Assembly (NCBI GenBank): GCA_016183655.1 | Contig: JACPEH010000025.1 | Location: 1-32,190 of the forward strand | From: Rhodocyclales bacterium | Lineage (GTDB): Bacteria > Pseudomonadota > Gammaproteobacteria > Burkholderiales > Rhodocyclaceae | Direction of reading: 5' to 3' | DNA: 32,190 bases | Part shown: in pieces, positions 16,434 through 23,880 of the stretch | How the letters are laid out: the number at the start of each line of letters is the position of its first letter | Numbering within the stretch: the first letter of the stretch is position 1 | Notes under the pieces: model-generated | Database searches by the model: none | What the model saw: only the letters and a program-made list of their open reading frames with translations | Told to the model about the DNA's origin: nothing | Translations under genes and position numbers: made by a program

Positions 16434-16575
16434 AAATGCAGACCCCAGGTTCGAGTTTCCCACCCTTCCGGGCTGCCACCGTTACCGGCGACCTCTACAA
16501 TCCCTGCGCTTGTCTGCACACGGGATACTATGCAACAAGCCCCCGTCAGTCAATGGATTCCTCAGGCAAAGACCG

Positions 16576-17781
16576 ATGATCCGTCCGGCCGACTCGCTGC
16601 AACTGGCATTGCGCGCGATCACCGCGCACCGCCTGCGCAGCTTCCTGACGCTGCTCGGCATCGCCGTCGGCATCGCCGCGGTGATCCTGCTCACCTCGAT
16701 CGGCGAGGGCATCCACCGCTTCGTGCTCGCCGAGTTCACGCAGTTCGGCACCAACGTCATCGCCGTCGGCCCGGGCAAGACGAAGACCGCCGGCCCGCAC
16801 CCGTCGGGCATCCCGACCTCGGTGCGGCCGTTGACGCTGGCCGACGCGCAGAGCCTCGCCCGGCTGCCGCACGTCGCCGCGGTGACGCCGACGGTGTGGG
16901 GCAACACCGAGGTCAACGCCAACGGCCGCCTGCGCCGGACCACGGCCTACGGCGTCAATGCCGACATGGCGCGGGTGTTCAGCATCAAGGTGAAGAGCGG
17001 CCAGTTCCTGCCGGACGAGGACGCGGAAAGCGCACGCGCCTTCGTCGTCCTCGGCTCGAAGCTGAAGGAGGAGCTGTTCGGCAGCGCCAACCCGCTCGGC
17101 GCCAAGCTGCGCATCGGCAACAACCAGTTCCGCATCATCGGCGTGCTGGAGAGCAAGGGCCAGTTCCTCGGCATCGACCTCGACGACACCGCCTACATCC
17201 CGGCGGCGCGCGCGCTCGAACTGTTCAACCGCGACGGGCTGATGGAGATCCACGTGTCCTACGCCGAGGGCGTGCCGGCGGCGCAGGTGAGCGCGGCGAT
17301 CAAGGCGACGCTGACGGCGCGCCACGGCCGCGAGGACTTCACGATCACGACGCAGGAGGACATGCTGAAGACGCTGTCGAAGATCCTCGACATCCTGACC
17401 ATGGCGGTCGGCGCGCTCGGCAGCATCTCGCTCCTGGTCGGCGGCGTCGGCATCGTCACCATCATGACCATCGCCGTCAGCGAGCGCACCGGCGAGATCG
17501 GCCTCTTGGTCGCGCTCGGCGCGCCGCGGCGGACCATCCTCGGGCTGTTCCTCGGCGAGGCGGTGGCGCTCTCCGCGCTCGGCGGCCTGTTCGGCCTCGC
17601 GCTCGGCGTCGGCCTGGCGCAGCTGATCCACCTCGCGGTGCCGGACCTGCCGGTGCATACGCCGCTCAGCTTCGTGCTGCTGGCGGAAGCGGTGGCGGTC
17701 GGCATCGGCCTCCTCGCCGGCGTGCTGCCGGCGCGCCGCGCGGCGCGGCTGGACCCGGTCGAGGCGCTGCGGGCGGAGTGA
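16576..17781 (+). CDS. FtsX/MacB-type ABC permease 2
   Basis: A 401-residue paralogue of permease 1 with the same layout: helix 1 at about 20-41, a periplasmic MacB_PCD-like domain, then three helices in the last 130 residues. It closes with VLPARRAARLDPVEALR. Forty bases near the 3' end (17720-17759) are identical to 15547-15586 in permease 1. The ATG at 16576 is chosen because it opens directly with the conserved cytoplasmic segment; the upstream in-frame extension lies in the 142-base junction behind the DUF3800 gene and looks non-coding. There is no clear Shine-Dalgarno site, so translation here may once have been coupled to permease 1. Confidence 0.92.
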   Translation: MIRPADSLQLALRAITAHRLRSFLTLLGIAVGIAAVILLTSIGEGIHRFVLAEFTQFGTNVIAVGPGKTKTAGPHPSGIPTSVRPLTLADAQSLARLPHVAAVTPTVWGNTEVNANGRLRRTTAYGVNADMARVFSIKVKSGQFLPDEDAESARAFVVLGSKLKEELFGSANPLGAKLRIGNNQFRIIGVLESKGQFLGIDLDDTAYIPAARALELFNRDGLMEIHVSYAEGVPAAQVSAAIKATLTARHGREDFTITTQEDMLKTLSKILDILTMAVGALGSISLLVGGVGIVTIMTIAVSERTGEIGLLVALGAPRRTILGLFLGEAVALSALGGLFGLALGVGLAQLIHLAVPDLPVHTPLSFVLLAEAVAVGIGLLAGVLPARRAARLDPVEALRAE

Positions 17782-17788
17782 GCTCGGC

Positions 17789-18109
17789 ATGCATACGCAA
17801 CTCATCCACTTGCACCGAGCGGCGCCGGCAAAACCGGCAAAAAGGACGTCCTGCAACGGTTGCGGCGTGTGCTGCGCGGCAGAGACCTGCCCCGCCGGGA
17901 TGATCATCTTCCGCCAGCGGCGTGGCCCGTGCCCGGCACTGGCATGGCACGGCGACGAAGACGGCGGCCGTTACCGCTGCGGGCTGCTGACGTCGCCCGC
18001 AAGTCATGTGCGCTGGCTACCGTACGCCGGGGAAGGCTTGGCCCGCACACTGTTTGCACGCTGGATTGCCGCCGGGACCGGCTGCGATTCGGACGCCGAA
18101 GTCGGCTAA
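17789..18109 (+). CDS. YkgJ-type cysteine-cluster protein
   Basis: A 106-residue protein with CNGCGVCC (22-29), followed by further cysteines at 34, 48 and 64. The CxxCxxCC core is the signature of the YkgJ/UPF0153 family, which is expected to bind zinc or an iron-sulphur cluster and has no settled function. It starts 7 bases after the permease 2 stop, so it is probably the last gene of the exporter operon, and it ends 9 bases before the convergent fapA stop. The chain is shorter than many family members but reads intact. Confidence 0.8.
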   Translation: MHTQLIHLHRAAPAKPAKRTSCNGCGVCCAAETCPAGMIIFRQRRGPCPALAWHGDEDGGRYRCGLLTSPASHVRWLPYAGEGLARTLFARWIAAGTGCDSDAEVG

Positions 18110-18118
18110 ACGCCGCCC

Positions 18119-19744
18119 TCACTCCTCCGCGGCGTGCATGCCGAGGCCGCCCTTGCCGAGACCGATCGAAGCGGCGCCGTGCTCGCCGGCGACGCGGTAG
18201 CGCTGGTTGCCGAGGTAGACCTCGACGCCTTCGTAGATCGCTTCCTCGGCGATGACGCGCGACTGCTGCGCGAGCTCGATCTTCTTCTCCAGCGCCTGCT
18301 CCTCCTCGCGGATCGCGGCGATCTCGGCGGCCAGCCCGGCCGCGGTGCTGCGTGCCTTCTCCAGCATTTCCGGGCGGATGCGCTGCGGGTTCTGGCGGGC
18401 GAATTCGAGCAGCTTGCTGATTTCGAGCAGCTGGTTTTCCTTGCCGTCGCGCAGCTTGGCCTTCTCCTGCGCGAGCTTGTGCAGGTTCGGGTCGACGCCG
18501 ATATCGAAGCGCGTGGCGACCCGGTTCGGCGAGCCGAGCACCTTGCCCTTGATCGACAGCGTGGCCTGCGCCTTGCCGCCGATGATGTGGCCGCGCCGCT
18601 TGCCGCCGACGAGGATGTGGTTGACGGCGATCAGCTCGCATTGCATCGCGGTGTCGTCGATGAAGATGCTGTCGCCGGCCTCGATCCGGGCCTGCTGCGC
18701 ATAGGCGGCGTGGAAGGAACCGCCGCAGCGCAGCGTGTGCTCGCCGCCCTCCTTGCGCCCGAGGTTGCCGACGGCGCCGCCCTTGATGACGATGTTGCCG
18801 CCGGCCTCCAGCGTGGCCGCCTCGACCATGCCGGCGATCTCGATGTCGCCGCTGGCGTGCACGGCCATGCCGGCGGCGACATCGCCCTTGATGACGACGC
18901 TGCCGTCGAAGTTGATGTTGCCGGTGGCGGTGCTGACCTCGGCGACGGAATACACCGGCTCGACGATCATGCCGCCGGCGACCTGCACCGGCTGGCCGAC
19001 GATGGCGGCGAGCAGCAGGTTGGGGTTGCCCGAATCGACGCTGACGCCGGCGAGGTTGCCAGCGAACAGGAGGTCCTTGCCCGGCCGCGCCGCCATCGGC
19101 ACGCCGAGCAGGGTTACCCCCGGCGTTCCCTCGGTGGCGGGATGGCGCAGCATCAGTTTCTCGCCCGGATGGACGACGGCGATGTCGCCGAGGTCGCGAT
19201 AGTCGATGCGCCCCGATTCGTCGAGGTGCGGCGAGCGGTCGCGGATTTCCGGCAGCAGCCGTTCGAAGCGGCCGTCCTCGCCGTGCACCGGCGCCCGGCC
19301 GCGGGCGATGACGACGGTGTTGGCGCTGCCGGCGGCGATCGCCAGGCGGATCGCGTCGCCGTCGATGCCGCTGTTGACACCCTTGGCGGCGAGGTCGGCA
19401 AGGACGGCAGCCTCAGCGACCGGGCCGCCGCCCTGCGCCGGCGTGATGTCGAGCAGCGCCGACAGCCCGTCGGGAGCCAGGGTCACGCTGAAGCTGGCGT
19501 CGACGCATTCGGCGAGGCGCAGTGCCGCGACCGGCGCCCCGGAGTTGTATTTGCCGAGCAGCACCGTCGCCGCCGACGGCAGGTAGCGCAACGCGCCATA
19601 CCCGAGTTCGACGATGCGCGAGCGCAGCCAGGTTTCGTCGATCGGTGCCGACGCGGCCACCGGCTCGACCGTCGCGATCAGTGCTTTCGCATCGGCATCG
19701 AGGCGCAGGGTCAATCCGGCGCCGCGTAGTTGTTCGTCTGCCAT
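18119..19744 (-). CDS. FapA family (DUF342) polymer-forming protein
   Basis: A 541-residue protein of the DUF342/FapA family. The N-terminal third is an alpha/beta region. From about residue 165 to 390 it is rich in short beta repeats such as GNINFDGSVVIKGDV and GGNIVIKGGAVG, typical of a right-handed beta-helix, followed by a charged coiled coil (about 405-490) and a short C-terminal tail. Family members are cytoplasmic and linked to cell-surface or signalling functions, but the role is poorly defined. The start chosen has a strong AAAGGAGGGG site 6-15 bases upstream; the longer in-frame reading upstream crosses the intergenic region and lacks family similarity. Convergent with the YkgJ gene, divergent from the M23 gene. 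Confidence 0.88.
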   Translation of the reverse strand: MADEQLRGAGLTLRLDADAKALIATVEPVAASAPIDETWLRSRIVELGYGALRYLPSAATVLLGKYNSGAPVAALRLAECVDASFSVTLAPDGLSALLDITPAQGGGPVAEAAVLADLAAKGVNSGIDGDAIRLAIAAGSANTVVIARGRAPVHGEDGRFERLLPEIRDRSPHLDESGRIDYRDLGDIAVVHPGEKLMLRHPATEGTPGVTLLGVPMAARPGKDLLFAGNLAGVSVDSGNPNLLLAAIVGQPVQVAGGMIVEPVYSVAEVSTATGNINFDGSVVIKGDVAAGMAVHASGDIEIAGMVEAATLEAGGNIVIKGGAVGNLGRKEGGEHTLRCGGSFHAAYAQQARIEAGDSIFIDDTAMQCELIAVNHILVGGKRRGHIIGGKAQATLSIKGKVLGSPNRVATRFDIGVDPNLHKLAQEKAKLRDGKENQLLEISKLLEFARQNPQRIRPEMLEKARSTAAGLAAEIAAIREEEQALEKKIELAQQSRVIAEEAIYEGVEVYLGNQRYRVAGEHGAASIGLGKGGLGMHAAEE

Positions 19745-19931
19745 CGCTGTCCCCTCCTTTGTCCTGCCCGCGCCGCGCCCACGACGGAAGCGCCGGAGCG
19801 GACGAAGCAGCGACCAGGCCTGTACTGTATATTCTCGGCCTTGCCGCTCGCCCCAAACCGCAGGACGAGCTTCTAAGGTACCAGAATACAAGGACTTTCT
19901 GCCAGTCAGGCAGCCCTCGGGAGCCCCTCGC

Positions 19932-20807
19932 TTGGACCACCCCCACGTCACCACCGGCGGTGACCGCCATCGCCCGGCGAAGCGCCGGCCGCGCCGCTTC
20001 GCCGGCTTGCTCGTCGCGCTGCTCGTCAGCGCCGGCAGCGCCTTCGCGCTGCCGCGGCACGCGCCGGTTCCCGGCGGCATCGCCGTACTCCGGATCGACG
20101 GTGCACAGGCGCCGCGGGTACGCTTCAACGAGCGCCCGCAGCCGGTGGTGCGCGAACGCGGGCAATGGTTTGCGCTGATCGGCATTCCGCTCGACACGGA
20201 ACCCGGCCTGCTGCAGGCACACGTCGAGGACGGCGCGGCACGGCGGCAGCTCGCCTTCGCCGTCCGGCCGACGCACTACCCGACGCAGCGGCTGCGCATT
20301 CCCGACGAGCGCATGGTGACGCCGCCACCGGAACTCGCTGCCCGCATCGAGGCCGAGCAGCAGCGGCTGAACGCCCTGAAACAGCACTTTTCGCCGCAAC
20401 CCGAGCCGGCGACGAGCTTCGTCCTGCCGGCCGCGGGCCGGCTGTCGGCTCGCTTCGGCGTACGGCGCGTACTCAACGGCGAGCCGCGTTCGCCGCATTC
20501 CGGTCTCGATGTCGCCGTCGCCAGCGGCCAGCCGGTACGCGCGCCGGCGGCGGGTACGGTACTCGCGGTCGAGGATTTCCATTTCGCCGGCCGCACCGTG
20601 GTCATCGACCACGGCCAGGGCGTGCTGACGCTGTACGCCCACCTGTCGCGGATCGACGTCGCGGTCGGCCAGCAGCTGGCGCGGGCGGCGCGAATCGGCA
20701 GCAGCGGCGCCAGCGGCCGCGCCACCGGGCCGCACCTGCACTGGGTGGTGATCGTCGGCGGCACCAGCGTCGATCCCGAACTCTTCCTGCCCGCCGCCGG
20801 CAGATAA
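19932..20807 (+). CDS. M23 family metallopeptidase (murein endopeptidase), TTG start
   Basis: A 291-residue exported LytM-like peptidase. After a basic n-region, a hydrophobic signal peptide ends at AFA-LP. The middle (about 60-170) is a beta-rich domain, and the C-terminal M23 domain carries the zinc ligands HSGLD (HxxxD) and HLH near the end, so it should be catalytic. It would cleave peptidoglycan cross-links in the periplasm. The start is inferred: there is no ATG between the fapA promoter region and the signal peptide, but TTG at 19932 is preceded by GGGAG at an 8-base spacing. An ATG at 19614 would place over 100 residues antisense to fapA before the signal peptide and is rejected. Confidence 0.85.
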   Translation: MDHPHVTTGGDRHRPAKRRPRRFAGLLVALLVSAGSAFALPRHAPVPGGIAVLRIDGAQAPRVRFNERPQPVVRERGQWFALIGIPLDTEPGLLQAHVEDGAARRQLAFAVRPTHYPTQRLRIPDERMVTPPPELAARIEAEQQRLNALKQHFSPQPEPATSFVLPAAGRLSARFGVRRVLNGEPRSPHSGLDVAVASGQPVRAPAAGTVLAVEDFHFAGRTVVIDHGQGVLTLYAHLSRIDVAVGQQLARAARIGSSGASGRATGPHLHWVVIVGGTSVDPELFLPAAGR

Positions 20808-20876
20808 CCGCCTCCGCCCCCCTTGGGGCGGAACGCCGCCAACCCGCCGCTGCCTAACCTCGTATCGCGCGATCGT

Positions 20877-20904
20877 TGTAAGGTTTTTGCGCACACCACG
20901 ACTA
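20877..20904 (+). promoter_or_regulatory. Candidate ECF-sigma-type promoter for the cytochrome b operon
   Basis: TGTAAGG (20877-20883), a 15-base spacer and CGACTA (20899-20904) resemble the -35/-10 layout of promoters read by extracytoplasmic-function sigma factors. In Azospira the related module is controlled by SigF/NrsF; neither gene is in this window. It lies 33 bases before the cytochrome b ATG. This is a pattern match by eye only. Confidence 0.35.
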
Positions 20905-20936
20905 TTCGCTGCCAGCTCCGAGAACAGGAGGCCGTC

Positions 20937-21572
20937 ATGGACACGGTGCAGCAGACGCAGTGGATACGGATTCACCCGGCAGTGGTTCGCATCACGCACT
21001 GGATCAACGTGCTGGCGATGCTGATCATGGTCGCCAGCGGCTGGCGGATTTACAACGCCTCGCCGCTGTTCGACTTCCGCTTCCCACCCGAACTGACTCT
21101 CGGCGGCTGGCTGGCGGGCGCGTTGCTGTGGCATTTCGCGGCGATGTGGCTGCTCGCCGTCAACGGCTTGGTCTATCTCGCCTACGGCTTCGCTGCCGGC
21201 CATTTCCGGCGCAAGCTGTGGCCGATCCCGCCACGCGCCATCGTCGCCGACATCCGCGCCGCGCTGCACGGCCACTTGGCGCACGACGACCTATCGGTCT
21301 ACAACGCTGCGCAGCGCGCTGCCTACGTCACGCTGATCGTCGCCCTCGTCGTCCTCGTCTTGTCCGGGCTGGCGATCTGGAAGCCGGTCCAGCTGCAGGC
21401 GCTGGCGGCGCTGATGGGCGGTTACGAGGGGGCGCGGCTGGTGCACTTCGTCGCCATGGCGCTGGCCGTCGGCGTCGTCTTCGTGCACGTGCTGATGGTG
21501 GTGCTGGTGCCGCGCACCTTGCTGACGATGCTCACCGACCGGCTGAAAATCCGCTCCGGGAGGCCGTCATGA
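20937..21572 (+). CDS. Four-helix cytochrome b, electron donor to the adjacent molybdoenzyme (YedZ1-like)
   Basis: A 211-residue integral membrane protein with four hydrophobic segments (about 18-38, 55-85, 128-150, 168-192). Histidines at 21, 66, 170 and 184 sit within helices, as expected for bis-histidine haem b ligands in the Ni/Fe-hydrogenase/thiosulphate-reductase cytochrome b family. It would pass quinol electrons to the periplasmic molybdopterin enzyme encoded next. The ATG follows AACAGGAGG at a good spacing and its stop overlaps the next ATG (ATGA), so the two are coupled. It takes the place of MsrQ (YedZ) in E. coli but looks like the b561-type fold. In Azospira the equivalent gene is called yedZ1. 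Confidence 0.88.
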   Translation: MDTVQQTQWIRIHPAVVRITHWINVLAMLIMVASGWRIYNASPLFDFRFPPELTLGGWLAGALLWHFAAMWLLAVNGLVYLAYGFAAGHFRRKLWPIPPRAIVADIRAALHGHLAHDDLSVYNAAQRAAYVTLIVALVVLVLSGLAIWKPVQLQALAALMGGYEGARLVHFVAMALAVGVVFVHVLMVVLVPRTLLTMLTDRLKIRSGRPS

Positions 21573-22333
21573 AGAAGAACAGCAGCGCCATGGAACGCAG
21601 CCTGCTCGCCCGGCAGAGCCCGTTGCTCGAAAGCGTCGAGCGCCGCCTGTTCCTGCGCCAGAGCCTGTCGCTCGGCGCGCTCGGCCTGCTCACCGGCTGC
21701 GACATCACCGACCAGGAAGACGTCGAACGCGTGCTGCTGGCAATGTCGCGCTGGAACGACCGCGTCCAGGGCTGGCTGTTCGACCCGCACAAGCTGGCGC
21801 CGGAATACCCGGAATCGGCGATCACCCAGCCCTTCCCGTTCAACGCGTTCTACAGCGAGGGCGAGGCGCCGCTGGTCGATGCCGCCGACTACAAGCTGGA
21901 ACTGGCCGGGCGCATCCGCGACCGCAGGCCGTGGACGCTGCTCGAGCTTTACGCGCTGCCGCAGGCCTCGCAGGTGACGCGGCACATCTGCGTCGAAGGC
22001 TGGAGCGCGATCGGCAAGTGGAGCGGCACGCCCTTCCGCACCTTCCTCGAACGCGTCGGCGCCGACACCACGGCCAGATACGTCGGTTTCAAGTGCGACG
22101 ACGACTACTATTCGAGCATCGACATGGCCACCGCGCTGCACCCGCAGACGCTGCTCGCCTTCCGCTTCGCCGACCGGATCCTGCCGGCGAAGTACGGCTT
22201 CCCGATGAAGCTGCGCATCCCGACCAAGCTCGGCTTCAAGAACCCCAAGCACATCCGCGCCATTTTCGTGACAAACGAATACCCGGGTGGCTATTGGGAG
22301 GATCAGGGCTATAACTGGTTCAGCGGTTCCTAG
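21569..22333 (+). CDS. Tat-exported molybdopterin oxidoreductase, YedY/MsrP-like (YedY1)
   Basis: A 254-residue molybdoenzyme of the sulphite oxidase/MsrP superfamily. The core RHICVEGWS places the molybdenum-ligating cysteine at 141, and a FTNEY/WEDxGY-type segment closes the chain (FVTNEYPGGYWEDQGY). The N-terminus has a twin-arginine motif (ERRLFLRQ, 24-31), a hydrophobic stretch and LLTGC (40-44), so it is probably a Tat-exported lipoprotein; Asp follows the lipobox cysteine, which in E. coli favours retention in the inner membrane, next to its cytochrome. The proposed role is reduction of methionine sulphoxide in periplasmic proteins, here in the Met-rich protein encoded next. The enzyme is shorter than E. 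coli MsrP (about 330). Family assignment is firm; the substrate is inferred from context. Confidence 0.85.
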   Translation: MKKNSSAMERSLLARQSPLLESVERRLFLRQSLSLGALGLLTGCDITDQEDVERVLLAMSRWNDRVQGWLFDPHKLAPEYPESAITQPFPFNAFYSEGEAPLVDAADYKLELAGRIRDRRPWTLLELYALPQASQVTRHICVEGWSAIGKWSGTPFRTFLERVGADTTARYVGFKCDDDYYSSIDMATALHPQTLLAFRFADRILPAKYGFPMKLRIPTKLGFKNPKHIRAIFVTNEYPGGYWEDQGYNWFSGS

Positions 22334-22403
22334 CGGCCGGCGACGCCGGCTGCCAGGGGCTGTTGTCTGTCGTTGCACTTCCACCACCAGCAAGGAGACC
22401 ACC

Positions 22404-22685
22404 ATGAAAAAGCTTTTCCAACTGATGCTCGCAGCCTGCATGACCCTCGCCATGGCCGGCGGCGCCTACGCCGAAGACATGAAAAAAGAGGGGACGATGA
22501 AGAAAGACGAAATGATGAAGAAGGACGACATGGGCAAGGGCGACATGATGAAGAAGGACGCCATGGGGAAAGAGGAGCAGATGAAGAAGGAGAAGGACAA
22601 CATGGGCAAGCGCACCATGGGCAAGGGTGAGATGAAGAAGGAGGAAATGGGCAAGGAGATGGGCAAGGGGGAAATGAAGAAATAG
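22404..22685 (+). CDS. mrpX: Secreted methionine-rich MxKDx-repeat protein (MrpX-like)
   Basis: A 93-residue precursor with a clear signal peptide (cleavage after AYA, residue 23) and a 70-residue mature part made almost only of Met, Lys, Glu, Asp and Gly. Fifteen of the 70 residues are methionine, arranged in short units such as MKKDE, MKKDD, MGKGD and MKKDA, the MxKDx pentapeptide pattern. In Azospira suillum a protein of this kind, MrpX, is oxidised sacrificially by hypochlorite and recycled by YedY1. Here it follows the YedY1-like gene by 70 bases, with AAGGAG upstream of its ATG, so the same cycle is likely. The mature chain is probably disordered or helical; it contains no cysteine. Confidence 0.85.
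   Translation: MKKLFQLMLAACMTLAMAGGAYAEDMKKEGTMKKDEMMKKDDMGKGDMMKKDAMGKEEQMKKEKDNMGKRTMGKGEMKKEEMGKEMGKGEMKK
22473..22682 (+). repeat. Degenerate 15-base coding repeat (MxKDx units)
   Basis: The mature part of the MrpX-like gene is built from short units of the type ATGAAGAAGGACGAC and ATGGGCAAGGGCGAC, repeated about a dozen times with drift. Unit length varies (four to seven codons), so slippage or unequal exchange could change the methionine number between strains. Confidence 0.7.
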
Positions 22686-22748
22686 GCGGACCGTGGCTCG
22701 CTGCCGCCGCTGTGCTGCGTCACCTGGCGGCAGTCCAAGGAGTCCGGG

Positions 22749-23039
22749 ATGAGCGTAACCGAGAACAGCCGGCGCCGCCCGCGCGGAGTCGCTGCGCTTG
22801 CCGGAGCGGTTGCCGCAGCCACGACCCTTGCCGCCGCCCGACCGGCAGCGGCGGAGGCGCCTGCGGCACCGCCGCCGAGCGGGCAGAAAATGAAGATGGA
22901 CGAGCCGATGTCCGGCGCGATGAAGAAGCGCGGCATGACCAAGGGCGACGTCCGCAAGGACGCGGAACGGAAATCCCGTGCGATGAAGCCGGTGATGGAT
23001 ACCGAAGAGAAGGCCATGCCGGCGGCGCCGAAGCCGTAG
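22749..23039 (+). CDS. Second Met/Lys-rich secreted protein, unrecognised family
   Basis: A 96-residue protein. A basic start (RRRPRG) and an Ala-rich hydrophobic segment form a signal peptide ending near AAAEA (about residue 36). The mature part, about 60 residues, has eight methionines in contexts such as MKMDEPM, GAMKK, RGMTKGD, and has no cysteine; it ends in a Pro/Ala tail. It shares composition and short motifs with the MrpX-like protein but not its regular repeat. AAGGAG lies 7 bases before the ATG, so translation is well supported. It is 63 bases downstream of the MrpX-like gene and probably in the same transcript. A second oxidant sink for the YedY1-like enzyme is a reasonable inference; no family is recognised. 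Confidence 0.72.
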   Translation: MSVTENSRRRPRGVAALAGAVAAATTLAAARPAAAEAPAAPPPSGQKMKMDEPMSGAMKKRGMTKGDVRKDAERKSRAMKPVMDTEEKAMPAAPKP

Positions 23040-23192
23040 GCAGCAGCCTCCTGCCTGCACCTGCCGGCAGGGACATGGACATCCCGCGGAGGCGGCGGCG
23101 GCACGTGGCGAAGCGCGTCGGTACGCGGGCTGGCAAAATAGCGCCTGCGGCACCGTCGCTGCTGCCCCGCTTTTCGCCTTGGAGATCTGCCC

Positions 23193-23669
23193 ATGAAGCT
23201 GTGTTCGCTGCCCCTGTTCCTGATGCTCGCCGCGCTGCCCGGCGTCGCCCCGGCCGCGGAAGTCGCCTGCCCGAGCCTGGCCAATGCGGCGCCGGTGGCA
23301 AGCTGCCCGAGCGAGGAGGAGTTGCTGTTCACCTTCAACGGCTACTGCAGCGACAACGCGCGCATCTACGGCAAGGGCGCCGAGGTGTGCACCGACTATC
23401 AGCTCTACCGCAGGAAGAAGAACGTCGCGCTGTGGGAAACGCCGGACGGCAGCTTCCACGCCTACGTCTCCTGCGACCTACCGCCCGCGGCGGTCAAGCA
23501 GGCGAAGGTATCGCAGATCACCGTCGGCAAGGACGGCAAGATGACGCGGGTGGCCTGCAGCTACGGCGAGGACCTCGTCTTCTCCTACCGCAGCAAGGAA
23601 AGCTGCCGCACCGACGGCGCCGACGCTTGCCGCAGCAACCCGGCGGCGTGCAAGGCGACCTGCGAATAG
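23193..23669 (+). CDS. Secreted ten-cysteine protein of unknown function
   Basis: A 158-residue precursor with a signal peptide ending near APA-AE (about 21-22). The mature protein has ten cysteines (26, 38, 52, 66, 94, 122, 138, 146, 153, 157), an even number consistent with five disulphides in the periplasm. A central stretch holds many Tyr and Lys residues, and the tail has three closely spaced cysteines. I do not recognise a family. GGAG lies 8-11 bases before the ATG. It is 153 bases downstream of the second Met-rich gene, on the same strand. A link to the oxidant-defence genes is possible by position only. Confidence 0.7.
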   Translation: MKLCSLPLFLMLAALPGVAPAAEVACPSLANAAPVASCPSEEELLFTFNGYCSDNARIYGKGAEVCTDYQLYRRKKNVALWETPDGSFHAYVSCDLPPAAVKQAKVSQITVGKDGKMTRVACSYGEDLVFSYRSKESCRTDGADACRSNPAACKATCE

Positions 23670-23700
23670 CCGGCGACAATCGCGACGGCGATTTGTGTTT

Positions 23701-23745
23701 TTTCCTGGCAGGAAATGAAATGCGACGCTCCGGGCGCCGCATTTC
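23701..23745. terminator. Two adjacent hairpins after the cysteine-rich gene
   Basis: TTTCCT-GGC-AGGAAA (23701-23715) is followed by GAAATGCG (23717-23724) paired with CGCATTTC (23738-23745). Six T residues precede the first stem (TGTTTTTTCC), which on the minus strand gives an A-run, so a terminator for either direction is possible but not canonical. The gap 23670-23880 shows no gene. Confidence 0.35.
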
Positions 23746-23880
23746 ACATGCTGGAAGGTTGCGGAATCCCAGCACCTGGGTTTTTCCGGAACACTCGTTG
23801 CCCCCTTGCCGTCCGGGGCCTTGTCGCCGGGGCAAACGATTGCGGCCAGGCTGGTGGCGGCCTCTACGCAAAGGCAAGGT

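Noticed and set aside
19817..19835. CTGTAT-like sequence upstream of fapA considered as a LexA box
   Set aside because: Only one half-site resembles CTGT-N8-ACAG; the second half is missing.
19614..19931. Upstream ATG extension of the M23 peptidase
   Set aside because: The extra residues are antisense to fapA and precede a clear signal peptide; TTG at 19932 has a proper Shine-Dalgarno site.
22473..22682. Repeated units in the MrpX-like gene considered as a CRISPR or tandem-repeat array
   Set aside because: The repetition is in coding units of variable length, in frame with a signal peptide, and has no spacers.
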